Assembly: GCA_002083405.1 (NCBI GenBank)
Contig: LVWT01000022.1
Coordinates: forward strand, 1-64,000
Direction of reading: 5' to 3'
DNA from: Nitrospira sp. SG-bin2
GTDB lineage: Bacteria; Nitrospirota; Nitrospiria; Nitrospirales; Nitrospiraceae
Length of the DNA: 64,000 nt
Positions within the stretch are counted from its first letter, which is position 1, and every line of letters begins with the position of its first letter. Below the pieces are notes generated by a model, which had not been told where the DNA came from, did no database searches, and saw only the letters and a list, made by a program, of their open reading frames with translations. Below are positions 26,776 through 34,936 of this stretch, piece after piece. A program made the position numbers and the translations under genes.

Positions 26776-27825
26776 ATGCCCATTCAAGACATCATTGCCA
26801 AAATTGCGAAGGGCCCCAAAGTATCCAAGGATTTGACGTGGGAAGAGTCCAAGCAGGCCATCAAGGCGTTGATCGAAGGGGCCGCGACCCCGGCGCAGGT
26901 GGGGGCGTTCTTGATCGCCATGCGGTTCAAGTCGGAGTCGGTTACGGAATTGGCCGCCATGGCCGCTGCCGCCCGGCAATATGTGCCGCCGCTTGCTGTG
27001 TCGCGGGATGCCGCCTTGGTCGATATTCCCAGTTATGCCGGCAAACAGGATACGTTCCATGCGTTGATCGCCGCGTCGATCATTGCGGCGTCGGCCGGCG
27101 CCACGGTGCTGATGCATGGATATGACGGAGTGCCCGGACGGCCCGGCAGCGCCGGGGTACTCAAGGCGCTGGGCATTCCCATCGACTTTGAGCCCAGGAT
27201 GGCGACCGAGGAACTGAATAGGAAGGGCTTTGCCTATTTGGACATCGGCCTCTACCACCCCCCGGTCTATCGATTTCTGGAAATGCGTCAGGAGCTTGGA
27301 GTCAGAAATGTGTTTCATCCGATTGCCAGGCTGCTGAATCCGGCTCGAGCTGCCTCTCAGGTGGTCGGATTGTCGCATCCGCCGCACTTTGAGAAAACGG
27401 TCGAAGCCTTGCGCATGCTCGGTTGTCCCCGCGGGCTGGTGATTCGTGGCGTCGAGGGTGATCCCGAATTGTCTCTTTCGGCGGTCACGCGAGTGCTCGA
27501 ATTACGGAATGAGCGTATCGCGCCGTTGGGCGTGGCGCCTAAGGATTTTGGCGTGCCGTCAGGCTCGACGCGAGAGATGGCGGGGTTTCCTCCGGCACAG
27601 CGGGATAAGGAAGCGGACCTGCTCCGGAGAATTCTTCAGAATAAGACGCAGGGCGGGCCAAGAGATTGGGTGCTCATGAATGCTGCGATGGTGCTCTATG
27701 CAGCGGGGAAAAGCGAGTCGCTTGCCAACGGCTATCTCATGGCGCGGTCGGCGATCGAAGAGGGTGCGGCGGCGCGTAAGCTGGACGATCTGGTGCAGGA
27801 ACCGGTAGCTGCGGCCAAGGTATAA
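26776..27825 (+). CDS. Anthranilate phosphoribosyltransferase-like protein (TrpD2/YbiB type)
   Basis: A 349-residue member of glycosyltransferase family 3 by its overall pattern: an N-terminal helical domain (EAIKALIEGAATPAQVGAFL-like), then ALIAASIIAASAGATVLMHG and GSAGVLKALG. The PRPP-binding GTGGD loop of true TrpD is replaced by YAGKQDT, so tryptophan synthesis is unlikely. YbiB-type relatives bind nucleic acids, and their role is unclear. It lies 2 bp after cysH and before cysD, inside the sulfur operon, so a sulfur-linked role is possible but unproven. Confidence 0.75.
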   Translation: MPIQDIIAKIAKGPKVSKDLTWEESKQAIKALIEGAATPAQVGAFLIAMRFKSESVTELAAMAAAARQYVPPLAVSRDAALVDIPSYAGKQDTFHALIAASIIAASAGATVLMHGYDGVPGRPGSAGVLKALGIPIDFEPRMATEELNRKGFAYLDIGLYHPPVYRFLEMRQELGVRNVFHPIARLLNPARAASQVVGLSHPPHFEKTVEALRMLGCPRGLVIRGVEGDPELSLSAVTRVLELRNERIAPLGVAPKDFGVPSGSTREMAGFPPAQRDKEADLLRRILQNKTQGGPRDWVLMNAAMVLYAAGKSESLANGYLMARSAIEEGAAARKLDDLVQEPVAAAKV

Positions 27826-27882
27826 GCAATGAGTGATGAGTCGAATCTGTGAACTGAACACTGAAAACCAAAGAGTGCAATC

Positions 27883-28680
27883 ATGAAACATCTCCGGCAA
27901 CTCGAAGATCAAAGTGTCTATATCTTGAGGGAGGCCTACAAGCATTTCGACAATCTCGGCATGCTCTGGTCGATGGGCAAAGATTCCACCGTGCTGTTAT
28001 GGCTGGCCCGAAAGGCGTTCTTCGGCCACGTGCCATTCCCCTTGCTCCACGTCGATACGAGCTACAAGATTCCGGCCATGATCGAGTACCGCGACAGGCT
28101 GGCTCGTGAATGGGGGCTGGATTTGGTCGTCGGTCAAAACAAAGAGGCGCTGGCCGCCGGCATGAATCACACCCTGGGCCGTGTCGTGTGCTGTACCGCG
28201 CTGAAGACAAATGGGCTGAAACAATTGTTGGAACATAAAGGGTACACGGGCGTCATTCTGGGGGTGCGGGCGGACGAAGAAGGGACGAGGGCGAAAGAAC
28301 GCTATTTCTCTCCCCGTGACAAGCATGGTGACTGGGATTTTCGTGATCAGCCGCCGGAACTCTGGGATCAGTATAAGACGACGTTCCCTCCGGGCACGCA
28401 CATCCGTATCCATCCGCTGCTGGACTGGACTGAAATCAATATTTGGGAATACATCAAGCTCGAGAACATTCCCTTCATCGATCTCTATCTCGACAAGGGC
28501 GACGGCACCCGCTATCGCAGTCTGGGCTGTGCCCCTTGTACGACGCCGATCAAGTCGACGGCGAAATCTGTGGACGACATTATCGAAGAACTTCGCCACA
28601 CGACGGTGGCGGAGCGGTCGGGCCGCGCCCAAGATGAAGGCCGCGGCATGGAGATGTTGCGGAAAGACGGGTACATGTGA
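27883..28680 (+). CDS. cysD: Sulfate adenylyltransferase subunit 2
   Basis: The catalytic PP-loop subunit that adenylylates sulfate to APS with CysN. The 265 residues show MKHLRQLEDQSVYILREAY, LWSMGKDSTVLLWLARKAF (the SxGKDS loop), FPLLHVDTSYKIPAMIEYRD and the C-terminal YRSLGCAPCTTPIKS. The length and domain make-up are standard. It lies 57 bp after the TrpD-like gene and about 100 bp before the CysN/C fusion. Confidence 0.96.
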   Translation: MKHLRQLEDQSVYILREAYKHFDNLGMLWSMGKDSTVLLWLARKAFFGHVPFPLLHVDTSYKIPAMIEYRDRLAREWGLDLVVGQNKEALAAGMNHTLGRVVCCTALKTNGLKQLLEHKGYTGVILGVRADEEGTRAKERYFSPRDKHGDWDFRDQPPELWDQYKTTFPPGTHIRIHPLLDWTEINIWEYIKLENIPFIDLYLDKGDGTRYRSLGCAPCTTPIKSTAKSVDDIIEELRHTTVAERSGRAQDEGRGMEMLRKDGYM

Positions 28681-28779
28681 AACTGCGAGACCGGCGGGAT
28701 AAGCGCGAGGGGCGAGTCGCGCAAGTCATACCTGCGGTTTTGCTGGTCAGCCCGTTTGAGCATTCTGAGGAGTGAAGCA

Positions 28780-30624
28780 ATGAATATGGTGGTCAGCAAA
28801 CCTTCTGAGAGTCTGAACATCGTGATCGTGGGCCATGTGGATCACGGCAAGTCTACGTTGCTGGGGCGGCTCTATGCCGATACCGGCTCGTTGCCGGACG
28901 GCAAGCTCGAAAAGGTGCAGGCGATTTGCCGGCAGCAGGGAAAAGAATTTGAGTATGCGTTTCTGTTCGATGCGTTTCTGGAAGAGCAGGAGCAGGGGAT
29001 CACGATCGATACGGCTCGCACGTTCTTCATCTGGAAAGGACGCCAATACATCATCATCGATGCGCCGGGCCACAAAGAATTTCTCAAAAATATGATCTCC
29101 GGCGCCGCGCGCGCTGAGGCGGCGATTTTGCTGATCGATGCGTTGGAAGGTGTGAAAGAACAGTCGAAGAAACACGGCTACCTGCTGTCCTTGCTGGGCG
29201 TCCGGCAGTTCGCCGTTGTCGTCAATAAGATGGATTTAATCGGCTATCGGCAGGATGTGTTCGACGGGATCGAGAAGGAGTATCGGGAGTTCCTGGGGCA
29301 GTTCAAGGCCGCCCCGACGCACTTTATTCCTGTCAGCGCCAAGCTCGGGGACAATATCGCCAATCGCAGCGAGGCCATGTCCTGGTACAGCGGCCCGACG
29401 GTGCTGGATACGTTGAGCCTGTTTAAGAAAGAAGCGGCCCGGTCGGAGCAGCCGCTCAGGCTGCCGGTGCAGGACGTGTACAAGTTCGACGCGCGCCGCA
29501 TCATCACCGGCCGTATTACGGCGGGCCGCGTGAAGGTCGGGGACCATCTCGTCTTTTCGCCGTCGAACAAGCGGGCCAACGTCAAGTCCGTCGAAGCCTT
29601 CAATATCGAGCCGCAGCCCATGATGGGCGAGGCGGGTCAGTCGATCGGCATCACGTTGGACGAGCAGATTTTCGTGGAGCGCGGCGAAATCGCGTCGCAC
29701 CAGGAGCAACTGCCGTCGGTGTCGACGGCGTTTCGCGCGAATGTGTTTTGGCTGGGGAAGAGGGCTCTTGAAAAGGGGCGTAAGTACCTGCTTCGCGTGG
29801 CGACCAAAGAGGTGGACTGCGAAGTCGCGGCCATCCATCGCATCATCGACACGATGGATTTGGCCCAACAGCAGGGCAGTAATACGGTCGGCAAGAATCA
29901 AGTGGCAGAGTTGACCGTGCGCACGAAAATGCCGCTGGCGTTCGACCTCTCCTCGTCGTTTGAAGCCACCGGCCGGTTTGTCCTCGTCGATGAGTACGAT
30001 ATCGCCGGGGGCGGCATTATCACGGAACTGGTGCATGACGAGCAGGAATTTTTGCGGGAAGAAGCGCGGCGCCGGGACTTTGCCTGGGTAAAAGGCGAGG
30101 TCGGCATCGAAGATCGCGCCAAACAGTATGGCCATCGGGCGGCGGTGGTGCTGTTTACCGGAGGGCGGCATACCGGCAAATCATTCCTGGCGAGAAAGCT
30201 GGAAGGACGTCTCGTGGCGGATGGGCGTCATGCCTATCTCTTGGACGGCGAAAACCTGCGCCGCGGCCTCGATGCCGATTTGAGCGAGGAAGAGCGGGGA
30301 CAGACGGCGGAGATGGCCCGACGGTATGGTGAAGTCGCGCGGGTGCTGATCGATACGGGGCTGATCGTCGTCTCCACCACGAATCCGTTCGGACTGGCCT
30401 ATCGGGACGCCGTGCAGCCGATTCGGACGCTCGTCCATCCGGCGCCGGTCATCGCTGTCCATATGAGCAAGACCGACGAGGAGCCTCCTCCGAACACCGA
30501 CGTGGTGTTGAGCGGCCCGATGGATGTCGATCTGGCGGTCAAGCGGGTCATGGACGAACTGAAGCGTCGGGGCGTGCTGGCCGAGGCCATCGGGTCCAAG
30601 CCGACATTCCAGTATTCGATTTAG
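28780..30624 (+). CDS. cysNC: Sulfate adenylyltransferase subunit 1 fused to a divergent adenylylsulfate kinase domain
   Basis: A 614-residue protein. The CysN GTPase part (about 1-440) has GHVDHGKST, DAPGHKEF and NKMDL plus the beta-barrel domains, and drives APS formation by CysD through GTP hydrolysis. The C-terminal 160 residues resemble APS kinase: P-loop GGRHTGKS, LDGENLRRGL and GEVARVLIDTGLIVVSTTNP. The FTGID-type substrate/lid segment is missing and the domain is short, so kinase activity is doubtful. With an APS-type reductase next door PAPS is not needed for reduction. The start at 28780 has GAGGAG at optimal distance. Confidence 0.9.
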   Translation: MNMVVSKPSESLNIVIVGHVDHGKSTLLGRLYADTGSLPDGKLEKVQAICRQQGKEFEYAFLFDAFLEEQEQGITIDTARTFFIWKGRQYIIIDAPGHKEFLKNMISGAARAEAAILLIDALEGVKEQSKKHGYLLSLLGVRQFAVVVNKMDLIGYRQDVFDGIEKEYREFLGQFKAAPTHFIPVSAKLGDNIANRSEAMSWYSGPTVLDTLSLFKKEAARSEQPLRLPVQDVYKFDARRIITGRITAGRVKVGDHLVFSPSNKRANVKSVEAFNIEPQPMMGEAGQSIGITLDEQIFVERGEIASHQEQLPSVSTAFRANVFWLGKRALEKGRKYLLRVATKEVDCEVAAIHRIIDTMDLAQQQGSNTVGKNQVAELTVRTKMPLAFDLSSSFEATGRFVLVDEYDIAGGGIITELVHDEQEFLREEARRRDFAWVKGEVGIEDRAKQYGHRAAVVLFTGGRHTGKSFLARKLEGRLVADGRHAYLLDGENLRRGLDADLSEEERGQTAEMARRYGEVARVLIDTGLIVVSTTNPFGLAYRDAVQPIRTLVHPAPVIAVHMSKTDEEPPPNTDVVLSGPMDVDLAVKRVMDELKRRGVLAEAIGSKPTFQYSI

Positions 30625-30655
30625 TGCCTGCGTGCTGGATAAGCAGAATCGTCAG

Positions 30656-30937
30656 ATGGATAAAAAGCCAAATTCGAAAACCCCCAAGGACGTAGACGGC
30701 AGGGCTTGTCCTGAATGCGGAGCAGCTATGCGCCGTGGCAGGACAACCCTGCATTTCGAACGCGGTGGTTTTTACGCTGACGTGGATAACGTCAATGCGA
30801 TGCTCTGCAGCCGTTGCGGGACGAGGAGCGTCCCCGGCAAGACAGCCCTCAAGATCAGTGAAATGGTCGAACGGCTGTTCAGCGCCGGAAAAGACCTCGA
30901 CATGACCGGAATTTCCTTCCACAAGCTGGCCAGCTAA
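30656..30937 (+). CDS. YgiT-type zinc-finger protein
   Basis: A 93-residue protein with two CxxC pairs (CPECG and CSRCG) separated by about 35 residues, the layout of the YgiT/MqsA N-terminal zinc domain. MqsA-type antitoxins have a following HTH domain that pairs with an MqsR toxin; here only a short tail is present and no toxin gene lies adjacent. It may be an orphan regulator or a small metal-binding protein. The start is uncertain (GTG at 30632 or ATG at 30656). It comes 31 bp after cysNC and may be co-transcribed. Confidence 0.65.
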   Translation: MDKKPNSKTPKDVDGRACPECGAAMRRGRTTLHFERGGFYADVDNVNAMLCSRCGTRSVPGKTALKISEMVERLFSAGKDLDMTGISFHKLAS

Positions 30938-31262
30938 GCCGAGGCTCGCAGCCATGTGTGCGCCTGCGATAGTGCCGCGCACTCATCGCCGGGTTCACCT
31001 TCCGCCAAGCTAGTCGTTTCATCCCAGAACAAGAACGCCATTTCAGACGGACCTCCGACGATCGCCGCGATAAAGGTTGTGGGTTGCGCGGGGAGGGCCG
31101 GCGGGTCAGTCCGTCAATACCAGTGAACTGAGGGCATGGTTTGACTTTGCGCTTGGGAGGTAAAAAGTTGAGTGGTAGCATGGGTGGTGCGATCCAAGCA
31201 TGCCGAGGTATTCCAGGTAAAGTTTGACATGTGCTGAGTGGGAATCAGAGCGGGCTGAAAAC
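30938..31262. other. Intergenic stretch
   Basis: About 325 bases after the sulfur operon with no gene, RNA or terminator I can support. It leads into an insertion-sequence end remnant at 31263. Confidence 0.4.
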
Positions 31263-31287
31263 TGAGCTAGCCCCACTTTCGTGGACA
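31263..31287. mobile_element. Remnant resembling an IS3-type terminal repeat, copy 1
   Basis: TGAGCTAGCCCCACTTTCGT followed by GGACA resembles 32735-32760 in the same orientation (about 70 percent with one gap). Sequences ending in a TTTC.TGGACA pattern are common at IS3-family ends. No transposase remains here. Confidence 0.35.
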
Positions 31288-31292
31288 TCACG

Positions 31293-31982
31293 ATGCCTAT
31301 GAGTTTGATTCGAGTTGGAATATCACTCCTTCTATTGGGAGCCCTACCAATGTTGGCGAACAATGTCGCCTCCGGGGCAGACACGTCCGACACGATCCTG
31401 GATCGGCAATGGGAAAGCCTAATGTTGGAAGGTAAGAGTTTCGCGCTAGTTAATGGTGAACAACTCCGCTCTGGTGGGACTCCCTATCAAAGGTATGAAG
31501 GGAAAGTCGGCAATGCCTCGTTTTCCGACCGAGGCATCCGGCTGGAGGACTTGCGTGAAACGAGTTTCGCAGGGTTGTTGACCAAAGGGGGATGGCGACT
31601 AGAGGGCGGCCTCTTGTATGCCGCCCCTCGCAAAAATGGTGGCATTGTTGAGCTGTATGGCAAGAGTCGCTGGAGAGTGGAACCGCAGTTATTTCATTTT
31701 AGTCTTACTTTTCATTCTGGGATGTCACCACCCCGATCGGCTCGCCATTCCTACGAGTTCTTCTTGCTCTATCGACCTGCAGAAGGTGCCGTGGCCAACA
31801 TTCTTACTCAGTGGACAGTTCCGCCTGAGGACGTTCCCTATGATCATTATCTACGGGGTCAGCTGAATTACGATCCGGGAACCGATATCGCAACGGTGAC
31901 TGCGACGGATATGGAGGACAAGAAAACGGTCCTTACTGAACGCGTTGGAGTAGCAAAATTAATCATGGATACAGAGAATTGA
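31293..31982 (+). CDS. Exported protein of unknown function
   Basis: A 229-residue protein starting with a signal-like segment (LIRVGISLLLLGALPMLANN, cleavage probably near ASGA). The mature part is beta-rich and includes LLYAAPRKNGGIVELYGKSR and SYEFFLLYRPAEGAVANIL, the look of a periplasmic or surface beta-sandwich. It begins directly after an IS-end remnant, so its natural 5' region may be lost, and no ribosome-binding site is visible. I do not recognise the family. Confidence 0.5.
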   Translation: MPMSLIRVGISLLLLGALPMLANNVASGADTSDTILDRQWESLMLEGKSFALVNGEQLRSGGTPYQRYEGKVGNASFSDRGIRLEDLRETSFAGLLTKGGWRLEGGLLYAAPRKNGGIVELYGKSRWRVEPQLFHFSLTFHSGMSPPRSARHSYEFFLLYRPAEGAVANILTQWTVPPEDVPYDHYLRGQLNYDPGTDIATVTATDMEDKKTVLTERVGVAKLIMDTEN

Positions 31983-32024
31983 GAGAAGACTAAGGGATCG
32001 GGAGTAATTTGAATGGCGGGAATG

Positions 32025-32087
32025 GGGACATTCTGAATTGTTGTGAGCAGACGCTTGAATCACACGTCAAGAAAATCAGAATGTCCC
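32025..32087. repeat. Palindromic element, possibly REP/RAYT type
   Basis: A perfect 12-bp inverted repeat (gggacattctga and tcagaatgtccc) is separated by 39 bases and extends imperfectly to about 22 bp per arm. Such gggacattctga palindromes remind me of those beside REP-associated or IS200-like transposases. No transposase is present here. It overlaps the 5' extension of the next open frame, which argues for a start downstream of it. Confidence 0.6.
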
Positions 32088-32113
32088 TATTGCCTCGCTC
32101 CCACAGATCTAAA

Positions 32114-32725
32114 ATGAGTACGAGCGATATGTATAAATTGTCCGCAGAAGATAATGATCTCGATTTTTTTAGAGACCGTCAAGATGTGAAGCGCTGCCCA
32201 GCTTGCTCTGATTTACTCGACAAGTGGAAGGAAGATCTGAGCCGCGTGCTGATCAGGCGCGCGCCAAAATATGATGTGTCCAGCAGCATTAGCGGTGTTT
32301 ATGTCGTCACGAAGCGGTTTAGAGCCTGTGTCGAGGACAACGCCCTCACAGGGTTAGAGTTTGCCCCGTTACAGGCCGGGCTCTTTTCCATCCGTCCGAA
32401 AGTCAGCGTCCCGTTCGATGCGGCACGCCGAGGCACCCGATTTCTCAAACAGTGCCAGGAGTGTGGTCACTATGAATCGGTCGTTGGGGCGAGGCCAGTG
32501 TTTCTTGCCTCGAACACCGTGATTCCAGGGCGAGGATTTGTCAGGACCGATCTTGAGTTTGGCAGCTTTGATGAGAAGCATCCACTTGTGTTGTGCGGCA
32601 GCGAAGCTGCGGAAGTATTAAGGGGGGCAAATCTCAAAGGACTCACGCTCGTGTCGAACAGCAAAGATGTTGCAAAAATGGAAAAGTATCAACTGTCGTT
32701 GAAGAAAGAGGGGCCCAAACATTGA
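32114..32725 (+). CDS. Double-CXXC(G) motif protein, possibly an immunity-like protein
   Basis: About 203 residues. CPAC near the N-terminus and CQECG in the middle form two zinc-knuckle-like pairs, followed by FVRTDLEFGSFDEKHPLVLC and GLTLV. This layout resembles the double-CXXCG family described first in Myxococcus, some members of which are immunity proteins for exchanged toxins (SitI6-like). That match is from memory. The ATG at 32114 is chosen because an inverted repeat occupies the region upstream; an ATG at 32129 and a TTG at 32009 are alternatives. It is followed by an RHS fragment. Confidence 0.45.
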   Translation: MSTSDMYKLSAEDNDLDFFRDRQDVKRCPACSDLLDKWKEDLSRVLIRRAPKYDVSSSISGVYVVTKRFRACVEDNALTGLEFAPLQAGLFSIRPKVSVPFDAARRGTRFLKQCQECGHYESVVGARPVFLASNTVIPGRGFVRTDLEFGSFDEKHPLVLCGSEAAEVLRGANLKGLTLVSNSKDVAKMEKYQLSLKKEGPKH

Positions 32726-32734
32726 CACGTGAGT

Positions 32735-32760
32735 TGAGTTACTCCCGGTTTCATGGACAC
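32735..32760. mobile_element. Remnant resembling an IS3-type terminal repeat, copy 2
   Basis: TGAGTTACTCCCGGTTTCAT followed by GGACAC, like 31263-31287. It lies between the double-CXXC gene and the RHS fragment. Confidence 0.35.
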
Positions 32761-32817
32761 CGAGCCACGGCACATAGATGGCTTAAACTGAACCGGGCTG
32801 ACATGCCCCAGGGTCTG

Positions 32818-32946
32818 ATGAAGCCGATGACGGTCAGTAAAATCCGGTCAGTTGTGACCTGCCTGTCGCTGCTCGGTGCGTCTGTCTCGACGCCAGCTCT
32901 TGCCTGCCAGGCGCAATACATCTACGACGACCTGGGCCGGTCGTGA
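32818..32946 (+). pseudogene. Truncated start of an RHS-repeat protein
   Basis: A 42-residue frame with a signal peptide (SKIRSVVTCLSLLGASVSTP, then ALA) and, right after it, CQAQYIYDDLGR, one RHS/YD repeat unit. The frame stops immediately afterwards. One extra G at the stop would restore GRVVT, the usual continuation, but no further YD repeats are seen in any frame. It is a 5' remnant of an RHS gene, a family that often carries polymorphic toxins. Confidence 0.55.
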
Positions 32947-33074
32947 CGTTCAGACCAACGAGTGCCTTACCACCTTACTCCCCCTCCTTCCGAACGGTTT
33001 GACTCCTTGAAAATCCGTATGATAGCGTACCTCCTCGTCCCAACCGCTGCGAAGCTACCGACAGAGGAGTCTTT

Positions 33075-33806
33075 ATGAAATTTGTCTGTCTCAACTGCGA
33101 AACCTATATGAGCCTCGAGAAGGTCGAAAAACCCGCTGAGGGCTCCCTCGGTGTCTTCTTCGGCTGTCCGTCCTGCAATGCGAAGTTTTCGATGGTCACC
33201 AATACGGGCGAGACCAGTATGATGAATGCCTTAGGGTTGAAGCTGAGCCCGAAGTCCGCGCCTGACGCCTCGATGGAGGGATTGCGCGCACTCGCCGGGA
33301 ACGGTCAGGCTGCGTCTGCTGCGGCTCAACCGGCGGCATCGACGCCGGCTGTGGCTGCTTCCTCTACATCGCCCGCCAAGGCGACTGAAAAAGCGAGCGG
33401 CTGTCCGTTCTCCGCTATGGTGGCCGAGATGGGCCTCACGAGCTCAGGCAAACAGGCCGACGGCGGGTCGTCCCCGTCCGATTTCACCTGGACGCCGGAC
33501 GCTCAGGAAAAACTCGACCGCCTGCCTGCGTTTGTGAAGCCGATGGTGCAGGGCAGCGTAGAAACCTATGCCCGCAAACAGGGCTTCAAGACCATTACCC
33601 TGCAAGTAATGGATGACTCGAAAAACGACACGGCGAACGGCATGGCCTGGTCGCGCGAAGCTGAACAGCGTCTGGAAAACATTCCGGATTTCATCCGTCC
33701 CATGGCCCGGAAAGAGGTTGAACGTCTGGCCAAGGAGCGAGGGGTCTCGACGATCACCGCTCAGGTGATGGATGAAGCCAAAGACAAGTTTCTGAAGTTC
33801 ATGTAA
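33075..33806 (+). CDS. PCP_red-type protein with N-terminal zinc ribbon
   Basis: A 243-residue protein. The N-terminus has CLNC and CPSC pairs (zinc ribbon), then an Ala/Ser/Pro-rich linker, then two repeats of about 55 residues: FTWTPDAQEKLDRLPAFVKP and MAWSREAEQRLENIPDFIRP, each followed by a KQGFKTITLQVMD-like end. These match the small domain called PCP_red after its occurrence at the C-terminus of the light-independent protochlorophyllide reductase B subunit. The function outside that enzyme is unknown. A good terminator follows. A four-repeat relative lies at 47156-48157. Confidence 0.7.
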   Translation: MKFVCLNCETYMSLEKVEKPAEGSLGVFFGCPSCNAKFSMVTNTGETSMMNALGLKLSPKSAPDASMEGLRALAGNGQAASAAAQPAASTPAVAASSTSPAKATEKASGCPFSAMVAEMGLTSSGKQADGGSSPSDFTWTPDAQEKLDRLPAFVKPMVQGSVETYARKQGFKTITLQVMDDSKNDTANGMAWSREAEQRLENIPDFIRPMARKEVERLAKERGVSTITAQVMDEAKDKFLKFM

Positions 33807-33831
33807 GGAACGAGTTCATAGCAGATTATTC

Positions 33832-33863
33832 AAAGGCCCATCCGGCCGTCTGGATGGGCCTTT
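33832..33863 (+). terminator. Rho-independent terminator
   Basis: A perfect 12-bp stem (aaaggcccatcc / ggatgggccttt) with an 8-base loop follows the zinc-ribbon PCP_red gene. The flanking A and T runs allow action in both directions. Confidence 0.85.
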
Positions 33864-33896
33864 CTATTGTCTGTGTTACCCATGGGCAGTTCTTGT

Positions 33897-34001
33897 ATGA
33901 AACGGTGGTGGTACGCGTTCGTTCTCTTTGTTCTGGTCAGTGGGTCATTCGCTGCTCCATTGGATGTATCTGCGCAACAGCTTCTTGTGTATTTTGAATA
34001 A
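33897..34001 (+). CDS. Possible 34-residue exported mini-protein
   Basis: The frame reads MKRWWYAFVLFVLVSGSFAA and then PLDVSAQQLLVYFE. It is almost entirely a signal peptide with a 12 to 14-residue remainder. There is no strong ribosome-binding site; an in-frame ATG lies at 33882. It could be a truncated gene for a secreted protein or chance. Confidence 0.3.
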   Translation: MKRWWYAFVLFVLVSGSFAAPLDVSAQQLLVYFE

Positions 34002-34132
34002 GCGGGCGCTGTCAGGATCTTGCGTAATTGACACCTTTCTGAGGCCTGTGCTAGGTCTACACCCATAGGTGAATCTGATTCGTCGTTATCCTTAGCCGGC
34101 TGAACAGACAGGCCGGCACTGAGGAGGGACAC

Positions 34133-34888
34133 ATGGGCGGGCATAGCCATTGGGCGACCATCAAGCGGCACAAAGGGGCCCAGGACGCCAAGCGCGGAAA
34201 GATCTTCACGAGAATCATTCGCGAGGTCACGATCGCGGCCCGTTCAGGCGGCGATCCGGATGGGAATCCACGTCTTCGGCTGGCCATTGCCAAGGCCAAA
34301 GAAGCGAATATGCCAGGCGATACCCTGAAGAAAGCTATTCAGCGGGGGACCGGGGAACTCCCGGGTGTCACGTACGAAGAATTTTCTCTGGAAGGGTATG
34401 GGCCCGGAGGGACGGCGCTGCTGCTCGAAATCACGAGCGACAACCGGAATCGGACCGTCGCCGAAATACGCAGCCTGCTCACCAAGAATCACGCGAATAT
34501 GGCGGAAGCCGGCGCGGTAGCCTGGCAGTTTCACAAGAAAGGGCTGATCGCGATTGAGAAGGGCAAGGTCGACGAGGACACGCTCCTCTCCCTGGCGCTC
34601 GATGCCGGCGCAGAAGATGTCAAAGTCGGTACCAAAAGCTTTGATGTCATCACCAGCCCTCATGATTTTGAAGCCGTAAAAAAAGCGCTCGTCGACGCGA
34701 AGATCGAAACAGTGCTTGCTGAAATCACGTATATTCCCCAGAATACCGTGCGCCTGGAAGAGAAGCCCGCTGAACAGATGCTCAAACTGATGGAAATTAT
34801 GGATGAGCACGACGATGTTCAGAAAGTCCATGCCAATTTTGATATCCCGGACGAAGTGATGGAGAAGGTTGCTGTCGCAGCAGGGTGA
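34133..34888 (+). CDS. yebC: YebC/PmpR-family protein
   Basis: The 251-residue protein begins MGGHSHWATIKRHKGAQDAK, the family signature, and shows NMPGDTLKKAIQRGTGE and YGPGGTALLLE. Members act as regulators or as translation factors that relieve ribosome stalling. GGAGGG lies six bases upstream of the ATG. It precedes ruvA. In many bacteria ruvC lies between these two; here the gap is only 48 bp. Confidence 0.95.
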   Translation: MGGHSHWATIKRHKGAQDAKRGKIFTRIIREVTIAARSGGDPDGNPRLRLAIAKAKEANMPGDTLKKAIQRGTGELPGVTYEEFSLEGYGPGGTALLLEITSDNRNRTVAEIRSLLTKNHANMAEAGAVAWQFHKKGLIAIEKGKVDEDTLLSLALDAGAEDVKVGTKSFDVITSPHDFEAVKKALVDAKIETVLAEITYIPQNTVRLEEKPAEQMLKLMEIMDEHDDVQKVHANFDIPDEVMEKVAVAAG

Positions 34889-34936
34889 CAGGGCCGCCGA
34901 TCGGGTGCCGCATTCCCACCAGAGTGACGAGACGCG

